From NCBI GenBank assembly GCA_963815045.1, contig CAWFET010000003.1, positions 1 through 64,000 on the forward strand: DNA of 64,000 nt, given 5' to 3'. The position numbers and the translations under genes were made by a program. A model generated the notes under the pieces. It searched no databases. It was not told the DNA's origin and was given only the letters and a program-made list of their open reading frames with translations. Shown here in pieces: positions 40,870-48,599 of this stretch (position 1 is the first letter of the stretch; each line of letters opens with the position of its first letter). The DNA comes from DASUPK01 sp963815045 (GTDB taxonomy: Bacteria; Actinomycetota; Thermoleophilia; Solirubrobacterales; 70-9).

Positions 40870-42120
40870 CTATCGGCCGGTGAGCCTTCGGGCCCGGGAG
40901 CGGACCTCGGCCGCGGCCTCATCCGCCTGCGGAACCTGCCGTTGGCGCATCAGGACCTCTCCGGCGACAACCGTGGTGTCGACGACGGAGCCCGCGGCAG
41001 CGTAGACCAGGTCGGCGTCCAGATCGCCCGCGGAGAGCTCCGGATCGGAGGCCCGGAGCAACAGGAAGTCGGCCGGCGCCCCCACCTCCAGCGGAGTGCC
41101 GCCCAGCACCGGCGAGCGCAGCCCGCGCGCGATCGCGAGTGCCTCGGCCGCGGGCAGGGTCGATGGATCGCCGCTGGCGTGCTTCTGGCTGAGCGCGAAC
41201 AGCTTCACCTCCTCGAAGGAGTCGAGATTCGAGTTCGAGGAGACGCCGTCCGTCCCGAGGCCCAGCGCCACGCCCGCCTTGGCGGCCTCCGGATACGGGA
41301 GAAGCCCACCCACGGCGAGCTTCATGTTCGCCGCCGGGTTCGCGACGACCGTCGCGCCGCGCTCGGCGATCAGAGTCAGCTCCGCCTCGTCGAGCCAGAC
41401 GCCGTGGGCGAGCACGGTCCGCTCGCCGAGGAAGCCGAGCTCGTCCAGATAGGCGGCGGGCCGCTTCCCGTGCGCCTGAACGCAGTCAGCCACCTCCTGC
41501 TCGGTCTCGGAGAGGTGGATGTGGAGCGGAAGCTCACGCTCGGCGGCGAGCTCTGCGATCCAGTGCAGGGTCTCCGCGCTGACGGTGTAGATCGCGTGCG
41601 GGCCGAGGCTCGGTTGAACGAGCGGTCCGGCCTCGCCGAGGCGATCCAGGACCTCGAGCACCTCCGGCCGGAGAGCCTCGCCCTTCGCCGGGTCGAGCTG
41701 GTCGATGATCACGCTGCTGGCCACTGCGCGAATCCCGGCGTCGCGGACCGCGGCCGCGACCTCGGTGCCGTGCCAGTACATGTCGACGAACCTCGTCGTC
41801 CCCGCGCGGATCATCTCGACGCAGGCGAGCCGCGTCCCCCAGTAGACGTCCTCGGGCTCGAGCTTCGCCTCGGCCGGCCAGATCTTCGTCTTCAGCCACT
41901 CCATCAGCGGCATGTCGTCGCCGAAGCCGCGGAACAGGGTCATCGCGGCGTGGGTGTGCCCGTTCACCATCGGCGGGCAGAGGAGGAGTCCCGCCGCGTC
42001 GATCACATCATCGGCGGGACCGGCTTCGACCTCTGCTCCGAGCTCGGTGATCAGGCCGTCCTCGGCGCGGAGCCCGACCACCTCGCCATTCAGCGTGGCG
42101 CCGGTGACAGCGAGGCTCAA
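40870..42120 (-). CDS. mtaD: 5'-methylthioadenosine/S-adenosylhomocysteine deaminase
   Basis: A 416-residue amidohydrolase of the ATZ/TRZ/MtaD type. Metal ligands are in MVNGHTHAAMTLFRG, LPLHIHLSETEQEV, VLAHGVWLDEAE and LGTDGVSSNSNLD, all intact. Deamination of methylthioadenosine would give methylthioinosine. The start is TTG 42120, overlapping the stop of the phosphorylase gene by four bases (TTGA). The coupling to a phosphorylase favours MTA or SAH over other amino-purine substrates. Confidence 0.88.
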   Translation of the reverse strand: MSLAVTGATLNGEVVGLRAEDGLITELGAEVEAGPADDVIDAAGLLLCPPMVNGHTHAAMTLFRGFGDDMPLMEWLKTKIWPAEAKLEPEDVYWGTRLACVEMIRAGTTRFVDMYWHGTEVAAAVRDAGIRAVASSVIIDQLDPAKGEALRPEVLEVLDRLGEAGPLVQPSLGPHAIYTVSAETLHWIAELAAERELPLHIHLSETEQEVADCVQAHGKRPAAYLDELGFLGERTVLAHGVWLDEAELTLIAERGATVVANPAANMKLAVGGLLPYPEAAKAGVALGLGTDGVSSNSNLDSFEEVKLFALSQKHASGDPSTLPAAEALAIARGLRSPVLGGTPLEVGAPADFLLLRASDPELSAGDLDADLVYAAAGSVVDTTVVAGEVLMRQRQVPQADEAAAEVRSRARRLTGR

Positions 42121-42863
42121 CTGCCCGGCAATCCCTTGGCGAGCGCGGGCAGGACGAACTCCAGGTCAGCCGCCAGCGTCTTGGCGGTCCGGTCGCGGCC
42201 GCGCCGGTACTCGTCCACGGTGAGGGCCTTGTCCTCGATCCCGTTCGCCAGGTTGTCGACCGTGCAGACCACCGCGTAGGCCAGCGCCGCCTCGCCGGCG
42301 AGGATCGCCTCCGCCGCGACGGTCATTCCGACCATGTCGGCTACCTCGGCCAGCGCGCGCACCTCGGCGGGCGTCTCGAAGCGCGGCCCGATCGTCTGCG
42401 CGTAGGTCCCGCCCACCTCGAGGTCGGTTTTGGTGAGAGAGGCCCAGGCGCTGATCACGATGTCGCGCCAGTCCGGATCGAAGCCGGGGACCGAGTGCCC
42501 GCGTGGATCACGGTAGAAGCTGGGCGCGATCTCCGGCGCGTAGAAGTCCTCCGGGCAGCTCAGCATCCCGACCTTGAGGTCCTTGTCGAGGCTTCCCACG
42601 GACGCAAGCGCCAGCACCCGGTTGCAGCCGAGCTCGCAGGCCGCTCTGATGTTGGCGCGATGGTCGACCAGGTGGGCCGGGATCGAGCGGTCGAACCCGT
42701 GCCGCGCGATGCCGACGATGTCCCCGCCGTCCGTCGCCTCCACCGGCAGGACGCCCCCGGCGTCGACGCTGACCCGCTCGCCCGAGACCGGGTCGGCGCC
42801 CTCCGGCAGGCTGTTGCCGTGGATCACGCAAAGCCGTTCAGCCGTCGGGCGCGGTGCGGTCAT
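42117..42863 (-). CDS. MTA/MTI phosphorylase (purine nucleoside phosphorylase family)
   Basis: A 248-residue phosphorylase. Family elements are IARHG, PAHLVDHRANIRAACELGCNRVLALASVGSL, GPRFETPAEVRALAEVADMVGMTVAAE and an Asp late in CTVDNLANG, as in MTAP-type enzymes. Being coupled to a deaminase, it probably acts on 5'-methylthioinosine, as in the Pseudomonas-type two-step route, giving hypoxanthine and methylthioribose-1-phosphate (inference). It is the first gene of the operon. The start is ATG 42863. Confidence 0.85.
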   Translation of the reverse strand: MTAPRPTAERLCVIHGNSLPEGADPVSGERVSVDAGGVLPVEATDGGDIVGIARHGFDRSIPAHLVDHRANIRAACELGCNRVLALASVGSLDKDLKVGMLSCPEDFYAPEIAPSFYRDPRGHSVPGFDPDWRDIVISAWASLTKTDLEVGGTYAQTIGPRFETPAEVRALAEVADMVGMTVAAEAILAGEAALAYAVVCTVDNLANGIEDKALTVDEYRRGRDRTAKTLAADLEFVLPALAKGLPGS

Positions 42864-42881
42864 GCCGGCACTGTAGTCGCG

Positions 42882-43370
42882 CTATTTCACGCTCATGCAG
42901 ATCACGTAGGCGGTCGCTGTCGTGTTGCCGCCCCCAGCGTTGTTGATGTAGTTCGTCTCGAAGGCGGTGGGGGTGTCGCCGTTCAGGGCGCTCGCGCCGC
43001 CGGCCTTCACTGGGCGCAGACTCATGAGCTGGATATCCGAGTTCTGACTCGCGCTGAGGGCACCGCCACCCACGGCCACCTCTCCTGGTTGGCACTCCGC
43101 CCGCGTGATCGCGTTGCTGCCATCGTTCAGCGGCTTCGAGGCAGTCCGCACGACCACCGACGGCGTCTTGACCGCCCCGGCGGCGAGCTTGGAGGCGGTG
43201 ACCGCGGCGTTCGCGAGCTTCGCCTCGGTGACGGCGCCGTTCTTGATGTTCTTGGTCTTGACCGCGTTCTTGCCCAGGTGGAACGCATAGGCGCTGCCGC
43301 CGAGGGCGATGAAGAGCGCGAGAAGCGCGACAACATTGGAGAACGTGAGCTTGACCCGAATGAAGCGCAT
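42882..43370 (-). CDS. Secreted thermoleophilic signal-anchor family protein
   Basis: A 162-residue exported protein. The N-terminus, VKLTFSNVVALLALFIALGGSAYA, is followed by LGKNAVKTKNIKNGAVTEAKLANAAVTASKLAAGAVKT, a beta-helix-like run typical of a large paralogous family in Solirubrobacterales. The C-terminal module has CQPGEVAVGGGALSAS and ends TATAYVICMSVK, similar to repeats in the protein at 54712-55593. The function is unknown. It is a useful taxonomic marker. The start is ATG 43370 with GGGAGG just upstream on the minus strand. Confidence 0.8.
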   Translation of the reverse strand: MRFIRVKLTFSNVVALLALFIALGGSAYAFHLGKNAVKTKNIKNGAVTEAKLANAAVTASKLAAGAVKTPSVVVRTASKPLNDGSNAITRAECQPGEVAVGGGALSASQNSDIQLMSLRPVKAGGASALNGDTPTAFETNYINNAGGGNTTATAYVICMSVK

Positions 43371-43417
43371 GAGACCTCCCTGGACTCGAAACGTTCGGAC
43401 GAGCCCACCCTATCCAT

Positions 43418-44491
43418 CTAGGTCCTGATGTGGATCACGTCGCCGTCGGCGACGACGTAGTCGCGGCCCTCGATCCGCAGCGTGCCGCGCTCGCGGGCGG
43501 CCGCGTAGCCGCCGGCGTCGAGCAGCTCGTCCCAGGCGATGACCTCGGCCCGCACGAACGCCTTCTGGATGTCGCCGTGGACGCGGCCGGCCGCGTCCCA
43601 TGCGCTCCCGCCCCGATTCAGCGTGTGCGCCTGGGCGGGCTTGTCGGTGTCAGCCGTGAAGAAGCTCTCCAGCTGGAGCAGCTCGAAGGCCGCGCGGATC
43701 AGGCGCTCGAGGCCCGACCGCTCGATCCCCAACTCGCCCCGCATCTCCTCCGCCTCCTCCTCGTCGAGCTCCCGCAGATCCGCCTCGATGCGGGCCGAGA
43801 TCACGACCACCTGGGCGTCCATTCCCTCCGCGTGCGCCAGCAGCTCCGGCGGAGCGTCGGCCTCGCCCTCTTCCACGTTGACCACGTACAGAGTGGGCTT
43901 GCCGGTCAGCGGCGAGAGGTTGCGCAGCGCATCGGGGGCGGCGTCGGGCACCGGAATCTCGCGCGCGGGGCGACCTCCTTCGAGAGCCGCCACCACCTGC
44001 TCGAGCCACTCGCGCTCGGCGATCACCGCCTTGTCGCCGCCCCGGGCCTGCTTGGTGACCCGCTCGAGGCGGCGCTCGGCGCTCTCCAGGTCGGCGGCGA
44101 GCAGCTCAGTCTCGATCAGCTCGGCATCGGCGACCGGATCGACGCGCCCCTCGGGGTGGGCCACGGCGCTCGAGCCATGCGCGCGAATCACGTGGCAGAT
44201 CGCGTCGGTCTCGCGGATCGAAGCTAGGAACTGATTGCCCAGGCCCTCCCCCTGCGAAGCGCCCTTGACCAGGCCGGCGATGTCGTGGAAGTAGATCGTC
44301 TCGTGAACCGTCTCCGAGGCGCCGAGCATCTCCGCGATCCGGTCGAGGCGCTCGTCCGGAACGCCGACCACCGCGACGTTCGGCTCCACCGTCGTGAACG
44401 GGTAGTCACCGGTCTCCGCGCCGGCGGCCGTCAGCGCGTTGAACAGGGTCGACTTGCCCGCATTGGGCATTCCCACGATCCCGATCTTCAT
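43418..44491 (-). CDS. ychF: Ribosome-associated ATPase YchF (Obg family)
   Basis: A 357-residue P-loop protein of the Obg/YchF group. G1 is GMPNAGKSTLFNALT and G3 is FHDIAGLVKGASQGEGLGN, where the usual DxAG is intact. A coiled-coil insert (about residues 130-180) and a C-terminal TGS domain (WDAAGRVHGDIQKAFVRAEVI, RGTLRIEGRDYVVADGDVIHIRT) follow. YchF binds ribosomes and prefers ATP. ATG 44491 shares one base with the stop of the upstream PAP2 gene (TGATG), so the two are coupled. Confidence 0.95.
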   Translation of the reverse strand: MKIGIVGMPNAGKSTLFNALTAAGAETGDYPFTTVEPNVAVVGVPDERLDRIAEMLGASETVHETIYFHDIAGLVKGASQGEGLGNQFLASIRETDAICHVIRAHGSSAVAHPEGRVDPVADAELIETELLAADLESAERRLERVTKQARGGDKAVIAEREWLEQVVAALEGGRPAREIPVPDAAPDALRNLSPLTGKPTLYVVNVEEGEADAPPELLAHAEGMDAQVVVISARIEADLRELDEEEAEEMRGELGIERSGLERLIRAAFELLQLESFFTADTDKPAQAHTLNRGGSAWDAAGRVHGDIQKAFVRAEVIAWDELLDAGGYAAARERGTLRIEGRDYVVADGDVIHIRT

Positions 44492-44982
44492 CAGAGCGGG
44501 ACGATCAGGCCCAGGCCGACGCCGATGACGGCGCCGGCGAGCACGTCGGAGGGGTAGTGCATGCCGAGATAGGGGCGGCAGACCGCGATCGCCCCGGCCA
44601 GGATGAAGAGGAGCGCCGCCTCGGGCGCGATCCGGGTCATCGCGGTCGCGCAGGCGAACGAGGAGGTGGCATGGGCCGAGGGGAAGCTGAGCGAGCTCGG
44701 TGCCCCACCCAGCGGCGGGAGACCCTCGAGCACCGGCCGCTGGCGCCGGACGAGGAGCTTGATCGCGAAGTTGAGCCCGATCGCCACCGGGCCGAGAAAT
44801 CCCGCGACGACCCAGTCCTCGCCGTTGTCCGGGTCGATGAACGCCATCGCGATCCCGATCGCGAGCCAGACCGCGCCGTACTCGCCGATCTTGCCCAGCG
44901 CCCTGCCGACCGCCTCGGCCGGCGGGCTGTGAAAGCGGGTCCGCATCCCGTAGAGGACGCGGCTGTCGAGGCGCTGGAGCAC
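44491..44982 (-). CDS. PAP2-type membrane phosphatase
   Basis: A 163-residue membrane protein. The three phosphatase motifs are KLLVRRQRP (KxxxxxxRP), SFPSAHATSSFA (PSGH-like) and CRPYLGMHYPSDVLAG (SRxxxxxHxxxD, with Ser replaced by Cys). These fit phosphatidylglycerophosphate or undecaprenyl-diphosphate phosphatases. The start is GTG 44982; the frame is open upstream but antisense to the next gene. It is coupled to ychF. Confidence 0.85.
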   Translation of the reverse strand: MLQRLDSRVLYGMRTRFHSPPAEAVGRALGKIGEYGAVWLAIGIAMAFIDPDNGEDWVVAGFLGPVAIGLNFAIKLLVRRQRPVLEGLPPLGGAPSSLSFPSAHATSSFACATAMTRIAPEAALLFILAGAIAVCRPYLGMHYPSDVLAGAVIGVGLGLIVPL

Positions 44983-45004
44983 CGGCGCAGAATACGGTTC
45001 GGCG

Positions 45005-46099
45005 ATGGCCACGGACGCCGAGCGTCTCCAGCAGTACGAGGATGACTTCCGGCACGCCGGCCTGCCCCTCTTCAGCGAGGACATCTCCGCGTCCGAGGAC
45101 ATCTGGAACCGGGCCGCCCCGCTCCTCGGGCTGGTCTTCCTCGGGGAGATGCTCGGCGCCGGCAATCTCGACTGGTCCTGGTGGCAGAACCTGCTCGCCG
45201 TCACCGGCGGACTCGCGATCCTGCTGGTTGCGATCGCCGTCCTCAACAAGGCTCGCGGACGACCGTTCTCCGCGATTCCGCGCCGCCTGGGCAAAACCGA
45301 GCTCGCCGGGTTCGTGCTCGTGCCGGCGTTCCTGCCGCTGATCTTCAGCGCCGGCGGGCAGTTCCGAAGCGCCCTGGTGACGGCCGCCGCGAACCTGCTC
45401 CTGCTCTGCCTGATCTACGGCGTCGTCGGACTCGGGCTCGTCTCGATCCTCCGCTGGGTGATCTCACGGATCGTCACCCAGCTGCGCTCGGCGCTGACGC
45501 TGCTCGCCCGCGCGGTCCCGCTGCTGGCGATCTTCGTGCTCCTCTCCTTCCCGACCCAGGAGCTCTGGCAGATGTTCAGCAATCCCACCCAGGGGGTCTA
45601 CGCGACGATCATCGTCCTCTTCATCGTGCTCGGCGTGGGATTCCTGGCCGTCCGCCTGCCGCGCGAGGCGGTGCGGCTCGAGCACGAGGTGAGCGCCGAT
45701 GCCCCTCCCCTGCAGCGCCGCCAGCTCTTCAACGTCGGCCTCGTGATGTTCGTCAGCCAGGCGGTGCAGGTGCTGCTGGTCAGCCTGATGATCGGCGCCT
45801 TTCTGACCGTCTTCGGCGTGCTCGCGATCGACGACTCGATGCGCGCCCAGTGGATCGGCGACCCAGGGAACGTCCTCTTCCACTTCCATCTCTTCGGCGA
45901 GCGGCTCGAGCTGACCAGCGAGCTGCTCCGCGTCGCGCTCGGGCTGGCGGCGTTCTCCGGCTTCTACTTCGCGATCGCGATCTTCACCGACTCCACCTAC
46001 CGCGAGGAGTTCCTCGACGAGCTCACCTCCGAGATGCGCAAGAGCTTCGAGGAGCGCGCCGAGTATCTGAAGCTCCGGGACAATCCGGTGAGTGGCTGA
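45005..46099 (+). CDS. Polytopic membrane protein paired with a BtrH-like enzyme
   Basis: A 364-residue protein with a soluble N-terminus and about seven to eight helices (LLAVTGGLAILLVAIAVL, LAGFVLVPAFLPLIF, LLLLCLIYGVVGLGLVSIL, LLAIFVLLSFP, TIIVLFIVLGVGFLAV, FVSQAVQVLLVSLMIGAFL, VALGLAAFSGFYFAIAIF). A cytoplasmic charged tail follows (DELTSEMRKSFEERAEYLK). I do not recognise the family. Its last eight bases overlap the start of the BtrH-like gene, so the two are translationally coupled and probably cooperate. Confidence 0.75.
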   Translation: MATDAERLQQYEDDFRHAGLPLFSEDISASEDIWNRAAPLLGLVFLGEMLGAGNLDWSWWQNLLAVTGGLAILLVAIAVLNKARGRPFSAIPRRLGKTELAGFVLVPAFLPLIFSAGGQFRSALVTAAANLLLLCLIYGVVGLGLVSILRWVISRIVTQLRSALTLLARAVPLLAIFVLLSFPTQELWQMFSNPTQGVYATIIVLFIVLGVGFLAVRLPREAVRLEHEVSADAPPLQRRQLFNVGLVMFVSQAVQVLLVSLMIGAFLTVFGVLAIDDSMRAQWIGDPGNVLFHFHLFGERLELTSELLRVALGLAAFSGFYFAIAIFTDSTYREEFLDELTSEMRKSFEERAEYLKLRDNPVSG

Positions 46100-47084
46100 G
46101 ACCGCGAACAGGGTGATGGTCCCGGGCTACCGGCACGTGCCGGGGCACCACTGCGGCTCGACCGCCCTGCGGAACCTGCTCGGATTCCACGGAGTCGAGA
46201 TCTCCGAGGAGATGGCCTTCGGCCTGGGCGCGGGCGCCTGCTTCTACTACGTGGTCCTGGACGAGCACTCGCCCACCCGCTTCACCAACGGCCGGGCTGC
46301 CCGGCTGGAGGAGAACTTCCTGGAGCTGACCGAGGTGCCGCTGCGGCTGCGAACCGAGAAGGACCCGGAGGCCTCCTGGGCGCTGGCGAAGGGGGACGTC
46401 GATGCCGGCCGCCCGGCGCTGCTGCTCACCGACCTCTACTACCTCGACCACTACGGGCGCTCGGCCCACTTCCCGGGACACGCGGTCGTCCTGGCCGGCT
46501 ACGACGACGAGCTCGCCTGGCTCTCCGACACCTCCTTCGAGGACCTCCAGACCACCTCGCTCGAGAGCCTGAGGGAGGCGCGCCACTCCCAGCAGCCCAT
46601 CTTCCCTCTGGAGGGGCACGCGATCGACCTGCCCGAGGGAGTCGAGCTCAGCCGCGACGACCTGCTCGCCCACGCGCCGAAGGCGATCGCCCGGGCCGCG
46701 AGCCAGATGCTGGAGCCGCCGCTGGGCGACTTCGAGGGGCTGCCGGCGCTGCGGAAGTTCGCGGCCGAGGTGGGCCACTGGCCCGAGACCGCCGAGGACT
46801 GGCAGTGGTGCGCGCGCTTCCTCTACCAGGTGATCGAGCGCCGCGGGACGGGAGGCGGCAACTTCCGGAAGATGTACTCCAGGTTCCTGGAGGAGGCCAG
46901 GTACGAGGAGGCCGCACTCGCGCGGGAGGCCTCAGACGACTGGAGCAGCCTCGCGGTGGCCGCGCGAACCGCGAGCGAGCCCGAGGAGGCCGATCCCGAG
47001 CAGTGGCGGGCCCTGTCGGCCGAGGCCGCGAAGGTGCTCGACGCCGAGGAGCGGCTCTGGGCCGCCCTCGCGAAGGCCGGCTGA
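46092..47084 (+). CDS. BtrH-like cysteine acyltransferase/peptidase-fold protein (BtrH N-domain plus DUF4872)
   Basis: A 330-residue protein. The N-terminal papain-like domain has C21 in GHHCGSTALRNLLGFHG, H130 in FPGHAVVLAGYDD and D146 in LAWLSDTSFED, a complete Cys-His-Asp triad. This matches the BtrH N-terminal family, named after the acyl-transferring enzyme of butirosin synthesis. The C-terminal half is a helical DUF4872-like domain. No antibiotic gene cluster is nearby, so the true substrate is open. The start is GTG 46092, overlapping the membrane protein gene. Confidence 0.82.
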   Translation: MAETANRVMVPGYRHVPGHHCGSTALRNLLGFHGVEISEEMAFGLGAGACFYYVVLDEHSPTRFTNGRAARLEENFLELTEVPLRLRTEKDPEASWALAKGDVDAGRPALLLTDLYYLDHYGRSAHFPGHAVVLAGYDDELAWLSDTSFEDLQTTSLESLREARHSQQPIFPLEGHAIDLPEGVELSRDDLLAHAPKAIARAASQMLEPPLGDFEGLPALRKFAAEVGHWPETAEDWQWCARFLYQVIERRGTGGGNFRKMYSRFLEEARYEEAALAREASDDWSSLAVAARTASEPEEADPEQWRALSAEAAKVLDAEERLWAALAKAG

Positions 47085-47085
47085 G

Positions 47086-47304
47086 CTAGCCGCCGAAGCC
47101 GATCTTCTGCGGAGTCGTGGCGCTGCGGATGAACACGACCTGGCGCAGGTCGATCGAGACCATGCCCTCCTCCGCGTCCAGATCGAGCCAGCCGTCGCCC
47201 TTCTCGAGCGCCTTGCGCAGGTCCTTGAGCTTGCCGTCGTCGATCCTGACCTCGACGACCTGTCCTCCCGAGAACCCGATCGAAACTCGCTCTGCCGATG
47301 TCAT
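47086..47304 (-). CDS. 72-residue protein of unknown function, coupled to methylmalonyl-CoA epimerase
   Basis: A compact, beta-rich soluble protein: ERVSIGFSGGQVVEVRIDDGKLKDLRKALEKGDGWLDLDAEEGMVSIDLRQVVFIRS. It looks like a small barrel with a helix between strands 2 and 3. I do not recognise it. The start is ATG 47304, sharing one base with the epimerase stop (TGATG); a TTG one codon earlier is also possible. Tight coupling suggests joint expression. Confidence 0.65.
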   Translation of the reverse strand: MTSAERVSIGFSGGQVVEVRIDDGKLKDLRKALEKGDGWLDLDAEEGMVSIDLRQVVFIRSATTPQKIGFGG

Positions 47305-47714
47305 CAATGCTCCTTGGCCGGTTCGACGATTTCTGTCAGCACTCCGCCGGTCGAGCGCGGGTGCAGAAACGCAACGCGAGAGTTGCGGATACCCACTCTA
47401 GCTTCTGAGTCGATCAGCTCGACTCCCGCCTCCTTGAGCTCGCCGAGCACCTTGTCGATGTCGTCGACGGCGTAGGCGACGTGGTGCAGGCCGGGCCCGC
47501 GCTTCTCCAGATACTTGCCCACCGGCGTCTCCGGCCCGAGAGGGCGCAGCAGCTCGACGTGACCGTCGCCGACGTCGAGCAGCGCCGCCTCGACGCCCTG
47601 GGACTCCACCGTCTCGCGGTGGGCCAGCGGCATGCCGAGGGTCTTCTCGTAGAGCGCGAGGGCGCCCTCGAGGTCGTCGGTCGCTACGCCGATGTGGTCG
47701 ATCCTGCCGAGCAC
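47304..47714 (-). CDS. mce: Methylmalonyl-CoA epimerase
   Basis: A 136-residue VOC-fold enzyme. Metal ligands are the His in RIDHIGVATDD, His in GPGLHHVAYAVDDI and Glu in LTEIVEP. The motifs VELLRPLGPETPVGKYLEKRGPGLHHVA and FLHPRSTGGVLTEI are diagnostic for this epimerase. It interconverts S- and R-methylmalonyl-CoA in propionate and branched-chain catabolism. The mutase subunits are not in the window. The start is GTG 47714. Confidence 0.92.
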   Translation of the reverse strand: MLGRIDHIGVATDDLEGALALYEKTLGMPLAHRETVESQGVEAALLDVGDGHVELLRPLGPETPVGKYLEKRGPGLHHVAYAVDDIDKVLGELKEAGVELIDSEARVGIRNSRVAFLHPRSTGGVLTEIVEPAKEH

Positions 47715-47726
47715 GGGCGCTGCAGT

Positions 47727-48599
47727 CTACGTAGCGGGGAGCGGATCCTCCGGCCTCGCCTCGCCGTCGGCCTCCTGTTCGACTCTGAGGATCTCGCGCA
47801 GCGCCGTGACGCTGACCTCGAGCTGCTCGGGGGTCGGCTCCTTGGTGGCGATCAGGCGCTGGATCTCGTGGCCGGGCCGGTGGAAGGCGCGGGCGGCGGG
47901 GCTCGACGGGTTGCGCTCGCTCCAGGCGAACATCTCCGCGGCCAGCGACGCACTCGCCAGGCCCACTGCCGCGCGGGCCACGGGGCCCGGGTCCTCGAGG
48001 GCTCGCTCGAGGAGCAGCTGCCCGGCGGCCGACAGCACGAGCATGGGCGCGACCAGGTTGGAGCCGCAGCGCTCGTGCTCCTTGGTGGCGGACGCCGGGT
48101 CATCGGAGCCGGCCTCATAGGCGCCGATCGCCTTGTGCTCGGCGCCGTGGTAGGCGGCGAGGTTGCGGTCGCTGAGGGCGACCATCGCGGGGGCGAGGCC
48201 CAGGGCAGCCTGCGCCAACTCGGCCGCCGCACTCGCTTTCTTGCGGCGCAGGGCGCGACTGGCGCTGGAGGCGATGAACATCGCGGCGATCACGCGAACG
48301 TCTTCGAAGGGCAGGCGGGCGGCCCGGAGCTTCAGTCGGACCGTGGGGATGAGCAGGAAGGCCTCGGCGAGCCGCAGCGGCCCGCGCAGCAGCGGCACCC
48401 GGACGGCCAGCTCGGGCGCCAGGGCGGGCTTCGGGCCCGAGGCGACCTGGATCTCCCCGGCCTGGTCCCGGGCGGCCGCGGCCCATGAGGTCGGACCGTG
48501 GATCAGCAGCCCGTTGCGCAGGGCCATCCCGCCGAGGCGGAGGACGTATTCCTCCTCCGGTGGCGGAGCCGGCGCGCGGTTGCCGTTGGTCTCGCTCAT
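47727..48599 (-). CDS. DUF1385 (YqhQ-like) membrane protein
   Basis: A 290-residue protein. Family hallmarks are LRLGGMALRNGLLIHGPTSWAAA near the start, LLRGPLRLAEAFLL, YHGAEHKAIGAYEAG and KEHERCGSNLVAP. Several hydrophobic helices follow. Members are widespread and sit near translation or recombination genes in Firmicutes, but no function is known. The start is ATG 48599, overlapping the M20 peptidase stop by four bases. Confidence 0.85.
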   Translation of the reverse strand: MSETNGNRAPAPPPEEEYVLRLGGMALRNGLLIHGPTSWAAAARDQAGEIQVASGPKPALAPELAVRVPLLRGPLRLAEAFLLIPTVRLKLRAARLPFEDVRVIAAMFIASSASRALRRKKASAAAELAQAALGLAPAMVALSDRNLAAYHGAEHKAIGAYEAGSDDPASATKEHERCGSNLVAPMLVLSAAGQLLLERALEDPGPVARAAVGLASASLAAEMFAWSERNPSSPAARAFHRPGHEIQRLIATKEPTPEQLEVSVTALREILRVEQEADGEARPEDPLPAT

